Source: Thermoanaerobaculales bacterium (GTDB lineage Bacteria; Acidobacteriota; Thermoanaerobaculia; Thermoanaerobaculales; Sulfomarinibacteraceae). From it: a stretch of DNA of 19,789 nt. Of this stretch, positions 1-8,800 are shown piece after piece; within the stretch, counting starts at the first letter, position 1, and every line of letters begins with the position of its first letter. Under the pieces are notes generated by a model. The model did not search any database. It was not told the origin of the DNA and worked only from the letters and a program-made list of their open reading frames with translations. The position numbers and the translations under genes were made by a program. The stretch lies in the NCBI GenBank assembly GCA_025456385.1, contig JALOKS010000010.1, forward strand, positions 1 to 19,789. Reading direction: 5' to 3'.

Positions 1-1
1 G

Positions 2-640
2 GCACGGGCTCGCCGCCTGCGCCCGCCGGCGCCCGCCGAGGCCCTGGCGGCGGCCGAGCTCGCGGCCGCCACCGGCGACGCCAACGGGGCGATCTCCTGG
101 CTGCGCGCCGGCTTCCCCGAGCTCGGGACCGTCGAGGCGACGGCTGCGCCCGCCAACGCGGCCCTCGCCTACCTCCCCCTGCGCTGGCGCGAGGCGCTGG
201 CCGCAGCCGCGGCCGAGAGCGGCGTCGAGCCCTGGGTCCTCGCGGCCCTCGCCCGGCAGGAGAGCGTCTTCACCGCGGGCGCGCGCTCGCCGCGCGGCGC
301 GCTCGGCGTCCTCCAGCTGCTGCCCTCGACCGCCCGCGGGCACGCGCGCGCGCTCGGGCTCGGCGAGCGGCCCGAGCTCCGCGACCCGGAGCTCAACCTC
401 CGCCTCGGCGCCCGGGAGCTCGCCCGCCTCCACAGGCGCTTCGGCGAGCTCGAGCCGGCCCTCGCCGCCTACAACGCCGGCGAGACGCGGGTTCGGGGCT
501 GGCGGCGGCGGCAGCCGGACCACCGCCGCTTCACCGAGGCGATCCCGATCCCCGAGACCTACACCTACGTCCGCCGGGTCAGCTACCTGGCCGAGGCCTA
601 CCGGCTGCTCTACGCCGAAGCCTGGAGGACGCCGTCATGA
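2..640 (+). CDS. slt: Soluble lytic murein transglycosylase, C-terminal part (5' end outside window)
   Basis: Frame 2 is open from the window edge to TGA at 638-640, giving 212 residues of a protein whose start lies upstream. The visible part holds a complete Slt-type (GH23) catalytic domain: A-R-Q-E-S with the presumed catalytic Glu at visible residue 87, then A-L-G-V-L-Q-L-L-P-S-T-A (about 100-111, the usual G-x-M-Q-L-M-P-A-T-A block), and A-Y-N-A-G at 156-160. The segment L-P-L-R-W-R-E-A-L just before the domain matches the lead-in of Slt70-like enzymes. These enzymes cleave the MurNAc-GlcNAc bond of peptidoglycan in the periplasm, leaving 1,6-anhydroMurNAc. The Ala-rich segment before the domain fits the helical repeat region of Slt70, but too little is visible to be sure. 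The next gene is nearly 200 bp away with its own AT-rich promoter region, so this is probably the last gene of its unit. Confidence 0.9.
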   Translation, partial: ARARRLRPPAPAEALAAAELAAATGDANGAISWLRAGFPELGTVEATAAPANAALAYLPLRWREALAAAAAESGVEPWVLAALARQESVFTAGARSPRGALGVLQLLPSTARGHARALGLGERPELRDPELNLRLGARELARLHRRFGELEPALAAYNAGETRVRGWRRRQPDHRRFTEAIPIPETYTYVRRVSYLAEAYRLLYAEAWRTPS

Positions 641-742
641 TTCTCGAGCTCGACGGGCCGCGCTCACGGCGGGTCGAGATCAGCTGCCGCTGACCACCGG
701 GACCGCAGTCCGCGGCTCCGGGCGGGCGCTGCGCCGCTCTCG

Positions 743-834
743 TTGAGACTGTGACCATATCTAGAAGTCTCTGAAAATAAAAGAGTTCACTCTTGACAAT
801 TTGCTCACACGACCCACAATGGGCCGAGGGAGAG
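743..834 (+). promoter_or_regulatory. AT-rich promoter/operator island before the multiheme cytochrome gene
   Basis: In the gap at 641-838, bases 743-800 are strikingly AT-rich for this sequence. A perfect TTGACA lies at 793-798; CACAAT at 815-820 is a 4/6 -10 match at 16 bp spacing. Overlapping the -35 is a perfect inverted repeat, AAGAGT-tc-ACTCTT (781-794). A second one, GAGACT (745-750) and AGTCTC (766-771), lies upstream. The Shine-Dalgarno of the cytochrome gene is GAGGGAG at 826-832. If transcription began about 7 nt after CACAAT it would clip this site, so the real -10 may differ. I see no convincing gene at 641-742; the 18-codon ORF at 637-693 is not supported. Confidence 0.45.
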
Positions 835-838
835 TGTC

Positions 839-2887
839 ATGGGGTCGTCACCGCGCCGCGTCATCGCCCGGCAACCGCACCCGCTGATCCCACGCCTGCT
901 GCTCGCCGGCCTCCTCGCCCTGCTCGGCGTCGCGGCGGCCGCGGCCCAGGACGAGTACGAGCCGATCGACAGCTCGGCCTGCGCGGGCTGCCACGAGGCG
1001 AGCCCGCACGGCTCCGCCTTCGCCGAGGAGGTCTCGCACTCGGCGCACGAGGGTCTCGACTGCCTCGACTGCCACGTCGACCGCGGCTCGGTCCCGCACA
1101 CGCCGCCCGACCCGGACTTCTTCGTCGGCGGCGACGGCTGCCGCAGCTGTCACGACGACGCCGACGCGGAGTACCAGGCCCACGGCCGCTCGTTGGTCGG
1201 CGACGTCGAGGACATGCCCAGGTGCTCGGACTGCCACGGCTCGCACGACATCCTCCCGTCGTCGGTGACCCGCTCGGCCACCCACCCGACGAACCTCCCC
1301 GCGACCTGCGGCCGCTGCCACGAGGACCTCGATCTCACCGCCAAGCACGACATCCTCATCGACCACCCGATCCAGATCTACGCCCGCTCGGTCCACGGCC
1401 GGGCCTCCCGCGGCGGCGTCTACGTCGCCGCCACCTGCAACGACTGCCATTCGACGGGCGGCACGGCGCACAAGATCCTGTCCCCCGGCTCGCCGCAGTC
1501 GAGCATCAACCACTTCAACATTCCCACGACCTGCGGCAGGTGCCACCGCGGCGTCGAGAGCGACTACCGGGACGGCATCCACGGCCAGCTCGCGGCGCGC
1601 GGCGAGACCGACGCTCCGGTGTGCACCGACTGCCACGGCGAGCACGGCATCCTGTCGCCGGACGACCCGCTGTCGCCGGTGTCGGGCTCGAAGGTCGCCG
1701 AGATGACCTGCTCGCCCTGCCACGAGTCGGCGGTGCTCAACGAGAAGTACGGCATCCAGACCGGGCGCCTGACCACCTTCATCGACTCCTACCACGGGCT
1801 CAAGTCGAAGGCCGGCGACACCCACGTCGCCAACTGCGCCTCCTGCCACGGCGTCCACCGCATCCTGCCGTCCTCGGACCCGACCTCGTCCGTCAACCCG
1901 GCGAACCTGCGCGCGACCTGCGGCGAGTGCCACCCCAACATCTCCGAGGCGATGGCCTCGAATCCGATCCACGGCGTCGGCGGTCAGGGGCTGCGGACCC
2001 CGGTCGCCGACGTGGTGGAGAAGATCTACATCATCGCCATCACCGTCATCATCGGTCTGATGATCCTGCACTGGGTCATCGACCTCATCCGCCACCTCGT
2101 CAACATCACGAAGAAGCGGCCGCAGCTGCTGCGCATGCACATCGACGAGGTCGTGCAGCACGCCCTGCTCGCGATCTCCTTCATCGCCCTCGTCATCTCC
2201 GGCTTCGCGCTGCGCTATGACGAGAGCTGGGTCGCGACCTTCTTCTTCGGCTGGGAGGGCGGCTTCGCGGTCCGCGGCACGCTCCACCGGGCGGCGGCCG
2301 TCCTCTTCATGGCGACCGTCCTCTGGCACGCCCTCTTCCTGCTGGCGCCGCGCGGCCGCCGCTTCGTCAGGGACATGATGCCGGTCCGGCACGACTTCCA
2401 GTACTTCCTCAACCGCATCCTCTACAACCTCGGCCTGCGGCCCAAGGTGGAGTGCATCCAGCGCTTCAGCTACGTCGAGAAGGCGGAGTACTGGGCGCTG
2501 GTCTGGGGCACGGTGGTGATGGTCGTCACCGGGCTCATGCTGTGGTTCGACAACTGGTTCATCCAGCTTCTCCCCAAGGGCGTGCTCGACGTCGCGCTCG
2601 TCGTCCACTTCTGGGAGGCCTGGCTGGCCTCGCTCGCGATCCTCGTCTGGCACCTGTACTCGGTGGTCTTCCACCCCCACGTCTACCCGATGAACCCGAG
2701 CTGGATCACCGGCCACATGCCCGAGGACATGTACGCGCACGAGCACCCCGGCTACGTCGAGGAGGCGCGCCGGGAGACGGAGCGAGTGATCCAGCACCGC
2801 ATCGAGCGCACTCGCCGTCGCCACGAGGGTCTCGCCGACGGCGAGCCGCCCGTCCACCCGCCGCAGGATCCGCCCGGCCAGCCGTGA
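839..2887 (+). CDS. CbcL-like inner-membrane cytochrome: 11 c-type heme motifs fused to a b-type cytochrome domain
   Basis: 682 residues. A signal peptide (residues 1-37, hydrophobic core followed by V-A-A-A-A-A and Q-D) sends the N-terminal half to the periplasm. Eleven CXXCH motifs start at residues 48, 75, 101, 129, 157, 200, 232, 262, 291, 333 and 361. Residues 394 to about 610 carry roughly five hydrophobic helices with paired histidines (H411, H419, H434, H441, H483, H497, H590, H605), typical of the FdnI/HydC-type diheme cytochrome b family. In that family the b domain exchanges electrons with the quinone pool. The layout resembles Geobacter CbcL, which passes electrons from menaquinol to periplasmic cytochromes during metal reduction. 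I infer a quinol-to-periplasm electron conduit; the terminal acceptor is unknown. The C-terminus (630-682) is charged then Pro-rich. The ATG at 839 has a GAGGGAG site 6 nt upstream. No reductase or oxidase subunit gene is adjacent, so it may act alone or with distant partners. Confidence 0.88.
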   Translation: MGSSPRRVIARQPHPLIPRLLLAGLLALLGVAAAAAQDEYEPIDSSACAGCHEASPHGSAFAEEVSHSAHEGLDCLDCHVDRGSVPHTPPDPDFFVGGDGCRSCHDDADAEYQAHGRSLVGDVEDMPRCSDCHGSHDILPSSVTRSATHPTNLPATCGRCHEDLDLTAKHDILIDHPIQIYARSVHGRASRGGVYVAATCNDCHSTGGTAHKILSPGSPQSSINHFNIPTTCGRCHRGVESDYRDGIHGQLAARGETDAPVCTDCHGEHGILSPDDPLSPVSGSKVAEMTCSPCHESAVLNEKYGIQTGRLTTFIDSYHGLKSKAGDTHVANCASCHGVHRILPSSDPTSSVNPANLRATCGECHPNISEAMASNPIHGVGGQGLRTPVADVVEKIYIIAITVIIGLMILHWVIDLIRHLVNITKKRPQLLRMHIDEVVQHALLAISFIALVISGFALRYDESWVATFFFGWEGGFAVRGTLHRAAAVLFMATVLWHALFLLAPRGRRFVRDMMPVRHDFQYFLNRILYNLGLRPKVECIQRFSYVEKAEYWALVWGTVVMVVTGLMLWFDNWFIQLLPKGVLDVALVVHFWEAWLASLAILVWHLYSVVFHPHVYPMNPSWITGHMPEDMYAHEHPGYVEEARRETERVIQHRIERTRRRHEGLADGEPPVHPPQDPPGQP

Positions 2888-2966
2888 TGGCGGGCCCCGC
2901 GGGAGGCGCGCGGCCGGCGCGGCCGGACGGCGACCTCGTGTAGACTGGCCGCCGGAGGACTGAGCG

Positions 2967-3215
2967 ATGGCGGTCGACCCGAAGCTGCTGGAGATCCTGG
3001 TCTGCCCGGTGGACAAGACCCCCCTCGAGGTGGTCGAGCTGCCGGAGGCGGTGCGCCGGCGCCTGGTCGAGCGCTACCGCGAGCAGTTCAAGGGCGAGGA
3101 GCCGGTGGTGGAGATCGGGCTGGCGTCGCCCGCAGGGCGGATCTACCCGGTGGTCTCCGGCATCCCGGTCATGTTGGTGGACGAGGCCTTGTCGCGCGCG
3201 GAGATCGAGGGCTGA
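2967..3215 (+). CDS. Trm112-like small protein (UPF0434/YcaR family)
   Basis: 82 residues. The start L-L-E-I-L-V-C-P-V-D-K-T-P-L and the end R-I-Y-P-V-V-S-G-I-P-V-M-L-V-D-E-A match the bacterial Trm112/YcaR fold (L-L-E-I-x-x-C-P-x-C-x-G-x-L ... F-P-x-x-x-G-I-P-V-L-L). Eukaryotic and archaeal Trm112 activates methyltransferases; the bacterial role is poorly known. Only one cysteine of the usual N-terminal zinc-binding pair remains, and no later cysteine is present, so a bound zinc is unlikely. A charged segment of about 25 residues (30-55) lies between the two conserved blocks, longer than in E. coli YcaR. GGAGG at 2954-2958 sits 8 nt before the ATG. A TANNNT hexamer (TAGACT, 2941-2946) could be the -10 of a promoter giving a short leader. 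xseA follows after 58 bp. Confidence 0.8.
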   Translation: MAVDPKLLEILVCPVDKTPLEVVELPEAVRRRLVERYREQFKGEEPVVEIGLASPAGRIYPVVSGIPVMLVDEALSRAEIEG

Positions 3216-3273
3216 GTCGGCGCGGGGACGCGCCGGCGGGGGGCCCCGCGCGCGGGTCCGCGGCGGAGGCTGC

Positions 3274-4698
3274 GTGAGCGAGCGCATCTACTCGGTGACG
3301 GCGCTGATCGGCGAGGTCAACGCCCTCCTCGAGCAGGGCTTCGCGGGCGTGGCCGTCGAGGGCGAGGTCACCAACGCCAGCTACTCGGCGCGCGGCCACG
3401 TCTACTTCACCCTCAAGGACGAGGGCGCCGCGATGGACTGCGTGCTGTGGGCGACGCGGGCGCAGCGCCTGAAGTTCCGTCTCGAGGACGGCCTCGCGGT
3501 CCTGGTGCGGGGCTCGCTCACGATCTACGCGCAGCGCGGCCGCTTCCAGATGGTCGCCGAGGACGTGCAGCCGCAGGGCGTCGGCGCCCTGCAGCTGGCC
3601 TTCGAGCAGCTCAAGGCGCGGCTCGAGCGCGAGGGCCTCTTCGACCCCGCGCGCAAGCGGCCGCTGCCGGCGCTGCCGAACCGGGTCGGCATCGTGACCT
3701 CGCCCACCGGCGCCGCCCTCCAGGACATGCTCAAGGTGCTGCGCCGCCACCCCCGGCTCGAGGTCGTTGTGGCGCCGGCCGCGGTCCAGGGCGAGGGCGC
3801 CGCCGCCGCGATCGCCGCCGCGATCGACCGCCTCTCCCGTTCGGGGCGGGTCGAGGTCGTCATCGTCGGCCGCGGCGGCGGCAGCCTCGAGGACCTCTGG
3901 GCCTTCAACGAGGAGCCGGTCGCGCGGGCGATCGCGGCCTGCACGGTGCCGGTGATCTCGGGCGTCGGGCACGAGGTCGACTTCACCATCGCCGACTTCG
4001 TCGCCGACGTCCGCGCCGCGACGCCGACCCAGGCCGCCGAGATGGTGGTCGGCCGGCTCGAGGAGCAGGAGCGGCGGCTGCAGGAGGCCCGGCAGCGGCT
4101 GGCGCGCGACCTCCGGCGCCAGCTGCAGCTCGCGCGCGCCCACCTCGCCGGCCTCGAGGGCTCCTCCGGTCTCGCGCGCCTGCCGCAGCGCGTCCGCCTC
4201 GCCCGCGAGCGCCTCGAGCGCGCCGCGCGCCTCGCGCCCGCCCTGCGGCGGGTCTTCGAAGCGGGCCGGGCGGGCCTCGAGCGCGCCGCCCGCAGCCTGC
4301 AGCGACTGCCGGCGCGGGTCGCCGCCGGCGGCCACCGCCGTCTCCTCGCCAGCCGCCGCCAGCAGCTCGTGCAGCTGGTGGGCGCGCAGACGCGCCGCCT
4401 GCGCTCCCGGGTCGAGGGCGGCGCGCGCGCCCTCGACCACCTCGGGCCGCAGCGGGTGCTGGCGCGCGGCTACTCGATCACCACCCTCGAGGGCTCGAGC
4501 GCGCCGCTCAAGGACGCCTCGCGGGTCCACGGCGGCCAGGTCCTGCTCACCCGTCTCGCCCGCGGCCGGGTGCGCTCGCTGGTCAGCAGCGCCGGCCTCG
4601 ACGAGCCCGGCGGGCGCAGCCGGCCGGCGCCGCAGCCCTCCCTGTTCGACGACCCGCCGGCGCCCGACCCGAGCCGCGATGAACGGAGCGAAGGATGA
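3274..4698 (+). CDS. xseA: Exodeoxyribonuclease VII large subunit
   Basis: 474 residues from a GTG start, with GGAGG at 3265-3269. XseA with XseB forms exonuclease VII, which degrades single-stranded DNA in both directions to oligonucleotides during repair and recombination. Residues 1-110 form the OB-fold nucleic-acid-binding domain (starts Y-S-V-T-A-L-I-G-E-V-N, with G-H-V-Y-F-T-L-K-D about 46-54). The catalytic domain follows, with the signature G-R-G-G-G-S-L-E-D-L-W (199-209) and S-G-V-G-H-E-V-D-F-T-I-A-D (229-241). An Arg/Leu/Glu-rich coiled coil (about 260-380) is the part that binds several XseB subunits. The conserved end block L-x-R-G-Y-S-I-T is present. E. coli XseA has 456 residues, so the gene is complete. 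Its TGA overlaps the ATG of xseB (ATGA at 4695-4698), implying translational coupling. Confidence 0.97.
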   Translation: MSERIYSVTALIGEVNALLEQGFAGVAVEGEVTNASYSARGHVYFTLKDEGAAMDCVLWATRAQRLKFRLEDGLAVLVRGSLTIYAQRGRFQMVAEDVQPQGVGALQLAFEQLKARLEREGLFDPARKRPLPALPNRVGIVTSPTGAALQDMLKVLRRHPRLEVVVAPAAVQGEGAAAAIAAAIDRLSRSGRVEVVIVGRGGGSLEDLWAFNEEPVARAIAACTVPVISGVGHEVDFTIADFVADVRAATPTQAAEMVVGRLEEQERRLQEARQRLARDLRRQLQLARAHLAGLEGSSGLARLPQRVRLARERLERAARLAPALRRVFEAGRAGLERAARSLQRLPARVAAGGHRRLLASRRQQLVQLVGAQTRRLRSRVEGGARALDHLGPQRVLARGYSITTLEGSSAPLKDASRVHGGQVLLTRLARGRVRSLVSSAGLDEPGGRSRPAPQPSLFDDPPAPDPSRDERSEG

Positions 4699-4937
4699 GC
4701 AAGAAGACCCAGGAAACGGAACGTTTCGAGGACCAGCTGGCGCGCCTCGAGGAGATCGTCGCCCGCCTCGAGGACGAGTCGGTCGGCCTCGAGGAGGCCC
4801 TCGGCCTGTTCGAGAACGGCATGGCCCTCGCGCGCCGCTGCCGCGAGCGCCTGGAGGCGGTCGAGCAGCGCGTGAGCCAGCTGCTCGAGGCCGAGGAGGC
4901 GCGCAGCACAGCGCAGGCCGAGGAGGAGGGCGGGTGA
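4695..4937 (+). CDS. xseB: Exodeoxyribonuclease VII small subunit
   Basis: 80 residues, nearly all helical, matching the XseB family: F-E-D-Q-L-A-R-L-E-E-I-V near the start, then L-E-D-E-S-V-G-L-E-E-A-L-G-L-F-E-N-G and a C-terminal Glu/Ala-rich tail. XseB forms a helical hairpin that binds the coiled coil of XseA and is needed for exonuclease VII activity. It starts inside the xseA stop codon (ATGA). Its own stop overlaps the GTG of ispA (GTGA at 4934-4937), so the three genes are read as a coupled block. GGAG at 4685-4688 and AAGG at 4691-4694 lie just upstream of the start. Confidence 0.95.
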   Translation: MSKKTQETERFEDQLARLEEIVARLEDESVGLEEALGLFENGMALARRCRERLEAVEQRVSQLLEAEEARSTAQAEEEGG

Positions 4938-5833
4938 GCTTCGAGCGCCTGCTGGCGTCCGAGCGGGCGCTGGTCGAGGCCGCCCTCGCGCGCCTGCTGC
5001 CGGACGAGGCGACGTGGCCGCAGCGCCTGCACCGCGCCATGCGCCACGCGGTGCTCGGAGGCGGCAAGCGGGTCCGCCCGATCCTCGTCCGCCTCGCGCA
5101 CCGCGCCGCCGGCGGCGACCCCGACCTGGTCACGGACGCCGCCTGCGGCCTCGAGCTCATCCACACCTACTCCTTGGTCCACGACGACCTGCCGGCGATG
5201 GACGACGACGTGCTGCGGCGGGGGCGGCCGACCGTGCACGTCGCCTTCGACGAGGCGACCGCGATCCTCGTCGGCGACGCGCTCCTCGCCGAGGGCCTGC
5301 TGCTGCTCGCGAGCCGCCCGCCGGGGGAGCAGCTGGCGGTGCGGCGGGCGCGCGCCGCGGCTCTCGTCGCGGCCGCGGTCTCCTCGCGCGGCATGGTCGG
5401 CGGCCAGGCCGAGGACATCGACTCCGCCGTTGACGACGAGAGCGCGGAGGACGGCGCGCGGCGGCTCGAGCGCATCCACCGCCACAAGACCGGCTGCCTG
5501 CTGCAGGCCGCGGTCGAGGTCGGCGCCGTGCTCGCGGGCGCCGGGCCCGAGCTCGAGGCGCGCTTCACCGCCTTCGGAAGCGAGCTCGGGCTGGCCTTCC
5601 AGATCGCCGATGACATCCTCGACGCCACCGCCTCGGCCGGCGAGCTCGGCAAGTCGCCCGGCAAGGACCACGCCGCGGGAAAGCTCACCTACGTCACCCT
5701 CTACGGCCTCGAGGGGGCGCGGCGGCGCCTCGCCGAGCTCGAGGCGCGGCTCGCGGCCGCGGCGCAGGCGATCGAAGGCGAGGGCGGCGAGCTCGCGGCG
5801 CTCGCGGCCTTCGTCTGCCGCCGCCGCTCCTGA
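4934..5833 (+). CDS. ispA: Farnesyl diphosphate synthase (short-chain polyprenyl synthase)
   Basis: 299 residues from a GTG overlapping the xseB stop; GAGGAGGAGGG just upstream is a strong ribosome-binding site. The length equals E. coli IspA. It condenses IPP with DMAPP or GPP to make C15 farnesyl diphosphate, precursor of undecaprenyl carrier lipid, quinone side chains and hopanoids. The G-G-G-K-R-V-R-P block and the first aspartate-rich motif D-D-L-P-A-M-D-D-D are present; the two-residue expansion of the first motif is typical of bacterial FPP synthases. The second motif is Q-I-A-D-D-I-L-D, followed by the conserved G-K-x-x-G-K-D segment. Product length cannot be proven from sequence, so geranylgeranyl diphosphate is possible. 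xseA-xseB-ispA is a widespread gene order often followed by dxs; dxs is not present here. Confidence 0.95.
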   Translation: MSFERLLASERALVEAALARLLPDEATWPQRLHRAMRHAVLGGGKRVRPILVRLAHRAAGGDPDLVTDAACGLELIHTYSLVHDDLPAMDDDVLRRGRPTVHVAFDEATAILVGDALLAEGLLLLASRPPGEQLAVRRARAAALVAAAVSSRGMVGGQAEDIDSAVDDESAEDGARRLERIHRHKTGCLLQAAVEVGAVLAGAGPELEARFTAFGSELGLAFQIADDILDATASAGELGKSPGKDHAAGKLTYVTLYGLEGARRRLAELEARLAAAAQAIEGEGGELAALAAFVCRRRS

Positions 5834-5844
5834 GCCCCGGCCGG

Positions 5845-5874
5845 TGGACGATTCGCTCGCACTTCCGCTACCGT
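5845..5874 (+). promoter_or_regulatory. Candidate promoter for the giant glycosyltransferase gene (leaderless type)
   Basis: TGGACG at 5845-5850 (4/6 to TTGACA) is followed after 18 bp by TACCGT at 5869-5874. The expected transcription start falls at about 5881-5883, on the ATG at 5883. No Shine-Dalgarno precedes this ATG, which fits leaderless translation. Confidence 0.35.
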
Positions 5875-5882
5875 AGAGATCG

Positions 5883-8800
5883 ATGCTGCGCACGCAACCC
5901 TGGCGCCTCCTCCTGCTCGCGCTCGCCCTCAGGCTGCTCGCGCAGGGCTGGGACGCCGGCTCGTCGTCCTCGACCCTGCACCCCGACGAGCGGCAGATCG
6001 CCTTCGTCACCGAGAAGCTCAGCGCGTGGCTCGACGACCCCGGCTTCTACGCCTACGGATCGCTCCACTTCCAGGCCGGGCGCGCGACCGCCGCGGTCAC
6101 CGGCCTCGACGACGGGCTGCGCGAGCTGACTCTCGCCGCCCGCATGGTGTCCCTGCTCGCGTCGATGCTCGCCCTCTTCCTCGGCTGGCTCCTCGCCCGC
6201 CACGCCTGGGGCCGGCGCACGGCAGACCTGGTCCTGCTGCTCGGCGCTCTGGTCCCACTCGGCCTCCAGCAGGCCCACTTCGCGACCGTCGAGGCCCACC
6301 ACGCGGCGTGGGTGATGGCGGCGCTCGCCGCCTGCTACTGGCTCGCCACCGGCAGCCGGCGCGGCGCCGCGGCCGCGCTCGCAGGCGCCGCGGTCGGCGC
6401 CTCGCTCGCGGTCAAGGTCGCGTCGCTGCCGCTCGTCCTGCCGCTGGCTCTCGCGCTCGCCCTGGCGGCGCGGGGCGGCCGGCGCGAGCTCGCCGGCCTT
6501 GCGGCGACCGCCGCGACGGCGGTCGCCGCCGCCTTCTGGCTCGGCCAGCCCTGGGCCTTCACCGACGCGCGGCCACCGCTGCTCCTTCTCGGCGGCCTCC
6601 TCGCCGCCGCGCTCGCGCTGCGGCTCGCGCCGGCCGCGGGCGGAGCGAGAGCCCACGCGGCGCCGGCCGTGGCCATCGCCGGCGCCCTGGCCGCGATCGT
6701 CGGCGCCGCGGCACTCGCCGGCCTCGCGCCCGGCCCGGGCCTCAACCCGGCCTACCTGCGCGGTGTCGCCGAGCAGGTGGCGATGGTGGTCGGTGAAGCC
6801 GACCTGCCCTACGTGCGGGTCTACGCCCCCACCATCCCCATCCTCTACCCCCTGCGCGAGCTCGCGCTCTGGGGCTGGGGCGCGGCACTGGTGCTGGCCG
6901 CCGGCGCCGGCGGCGCGGTCGGGCTCCGGCACCTCGCCAGGCGCTGGCGGCGCTGGCTGACGGGCCGCTGGGACCGCTCCTCGATCCTGCTCCTGCTCCT
7001 CCTCGCCTGGGCGCTGCCGATGGCTCTCCGCCTCGCCACTCTCGAGGTCAAGTACCTGCGCTACTGGGAGCCGCTCACGGTGCCGGCGGTGCTGCTCGGC
7101 GGCTGGTGGCTCACCCGCCTGCGCGGCCGCCTGCGGCGGCCGGCGGTTGCCCTCGCCGTCGCCGGAACCGCGCTCTGGGGCCTCGCCTACCTGTGGGCCT
7201 TCGCCGAGCCGCACCCCCACCGCACCGCCGCCCGCTGGCTCGCGCCGCTGCTCGCCGAGGGCCAGGGGGTCGCCTTCGAGAGCTGGGACGAAACCTTGCC
7301 GCTCGAGGCCGCAGGCGGCCGTATCGAGCACCTGACCCTGCCCTCCTACGACCTCCCCGACGACGAGGCCAAGGCCGCGCGCTGGGTCGCCGAGCTGGCG
7401 CGGGCCGACTGGGTGGTGCTGACCTCCAACCGGGTCCTCAGGACCGTGCTCGCCAACCCCGAGCGCTTCCCCCTCACCGGCCGCCTGTACCGGCTGCTGC
7501 TCGCCGGCGAGGCCGGCTTCGAGCCGCTGGCCCGGGTCAGCCGCGGACCTCGGGTCCTCGGCCTCCACTGGCCGGTGCAGCGGGCGGACGAGAGCTTCGT
7601 GAACTACGACTTCCCGCAGGTCCTCATCCTGCGTCGGGTGGCGCCGACCGAGGTCGACGAGCTGCTCGCGCGCGTCCGGCGGCCGCTGCCCTTCCTCGAG
7701 GCCCTCGACCTCCGCGGCCTCGAGCGGCACTCCATCGCGCCGCTGCCCAGGGTGCCGCCGCTGCCGAGCGCGACCCGCCAGCTCTTCGACCTCGCCCTCT
7801 GGCTCGCGGTGTTCGCGGGGGTGACGGCCGCGGCCTGGGTGCTGCTGCTGCCGCTCCTCGAGCGCCTGCCCGACGCCGGGCTCGGGCTCGCGGCGGCGAG
7901 CGGCTGGCTGCTCCTGGCCTGGCTGATGTGGCTCGGCAGCGAGCTCGCGCTGTGGCCGACCGGCGCCGCCACCGCGAGCTGGCTCCTTCTCGCCCTGCTC
8001 GCCGGCGCGGCCGCCGTCGCCCGGCGCCGGCGGCGGGCCCTCGCCGAGCTGGTCGCCGCCCGCGGCGGCGCGATGCTCAAGGTCCTCGCCCTCGCCCTCG
8101 GGGTCGGAGCCCTGTTCCTCGCCGCGCGCGCCGGCAACCCCGCCATCTACTGGGGCGAGAAGCCGATGGACTTCGCCTTCCTCAACGCCTTCCTCGACGC
8201 CCAGGTCTGGCCGCCGGGCGAGCCGTGGATGGCGGGCATGCCCCTGCACTACTACTACTTCGGCGAGGTCCTGGCGGCGGTGCCGATCCTGATCGCGGGC
8301 TGCAGCGCCGGCGTCGGCTACAACCTCATCGCGGCCACCATCCCCGCTCTCGGTGCCGCGGTGCTGGCGGGTTTCGGGCTCGCCCTGGCGCGGCGCCGGA
8401 GCTGGTTCGCCGCGCTGGTGCTGCCGCTCCTGGTGCTCCTGAGCGGCAACCTCGCCTGGCCGTGGCTGCTCGAGCATGTGCGCGGCGGCAGCTGGTTCGA
8501 CCTCTGGTGGGCCACGTCGCGGGTGATCCCGGGCTTCGCCATCGACGAGTACCCGCTGTGGACGGCGCTCTTCGCCGACCTGCACGGCCACTTCATCGCC
8601 CTGCCGGTCCTGCTCACCGCCCTGGGATGGGGCTGGCTGGCCCTGCGCAGCGGCCGCGGGCGCTGGCCGCTGGCGGCGATCCTGTGCGGCATCAGCGCCG
8701 CGGTCGTGGCGGCCACCAACCCGTGGGACCTGTTCCTGCTCACCGGCGCGCTGGGCCTGGGCTGTCTCGCCGCCGCCCGGCGACCGCTCGCGGGCCTCGG

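Noticed and set aside
637..693. An 18-codon ORF overlapping the slt stop (ATGA)
   Set aside because: Too short and unlike any known peptide. The overlap alone is weak evidence, although it could be a decayed downstream gene.
2887..2943. An 18-codon ORF overlapping the cytochrome stop (TGATG)
   Set aside because: Gly/Ala/Arg/Pro composition expected by chance at this GC, and no ribosome-binding site.
848..3016. A 722-codon minus-strand frame opposite the cytochrome gene
   Set aside because: Rich in Val, Arg, Asp and Ala with no motif; the plus strand encodes eleven heme sites and membrane helices in the same stretch.
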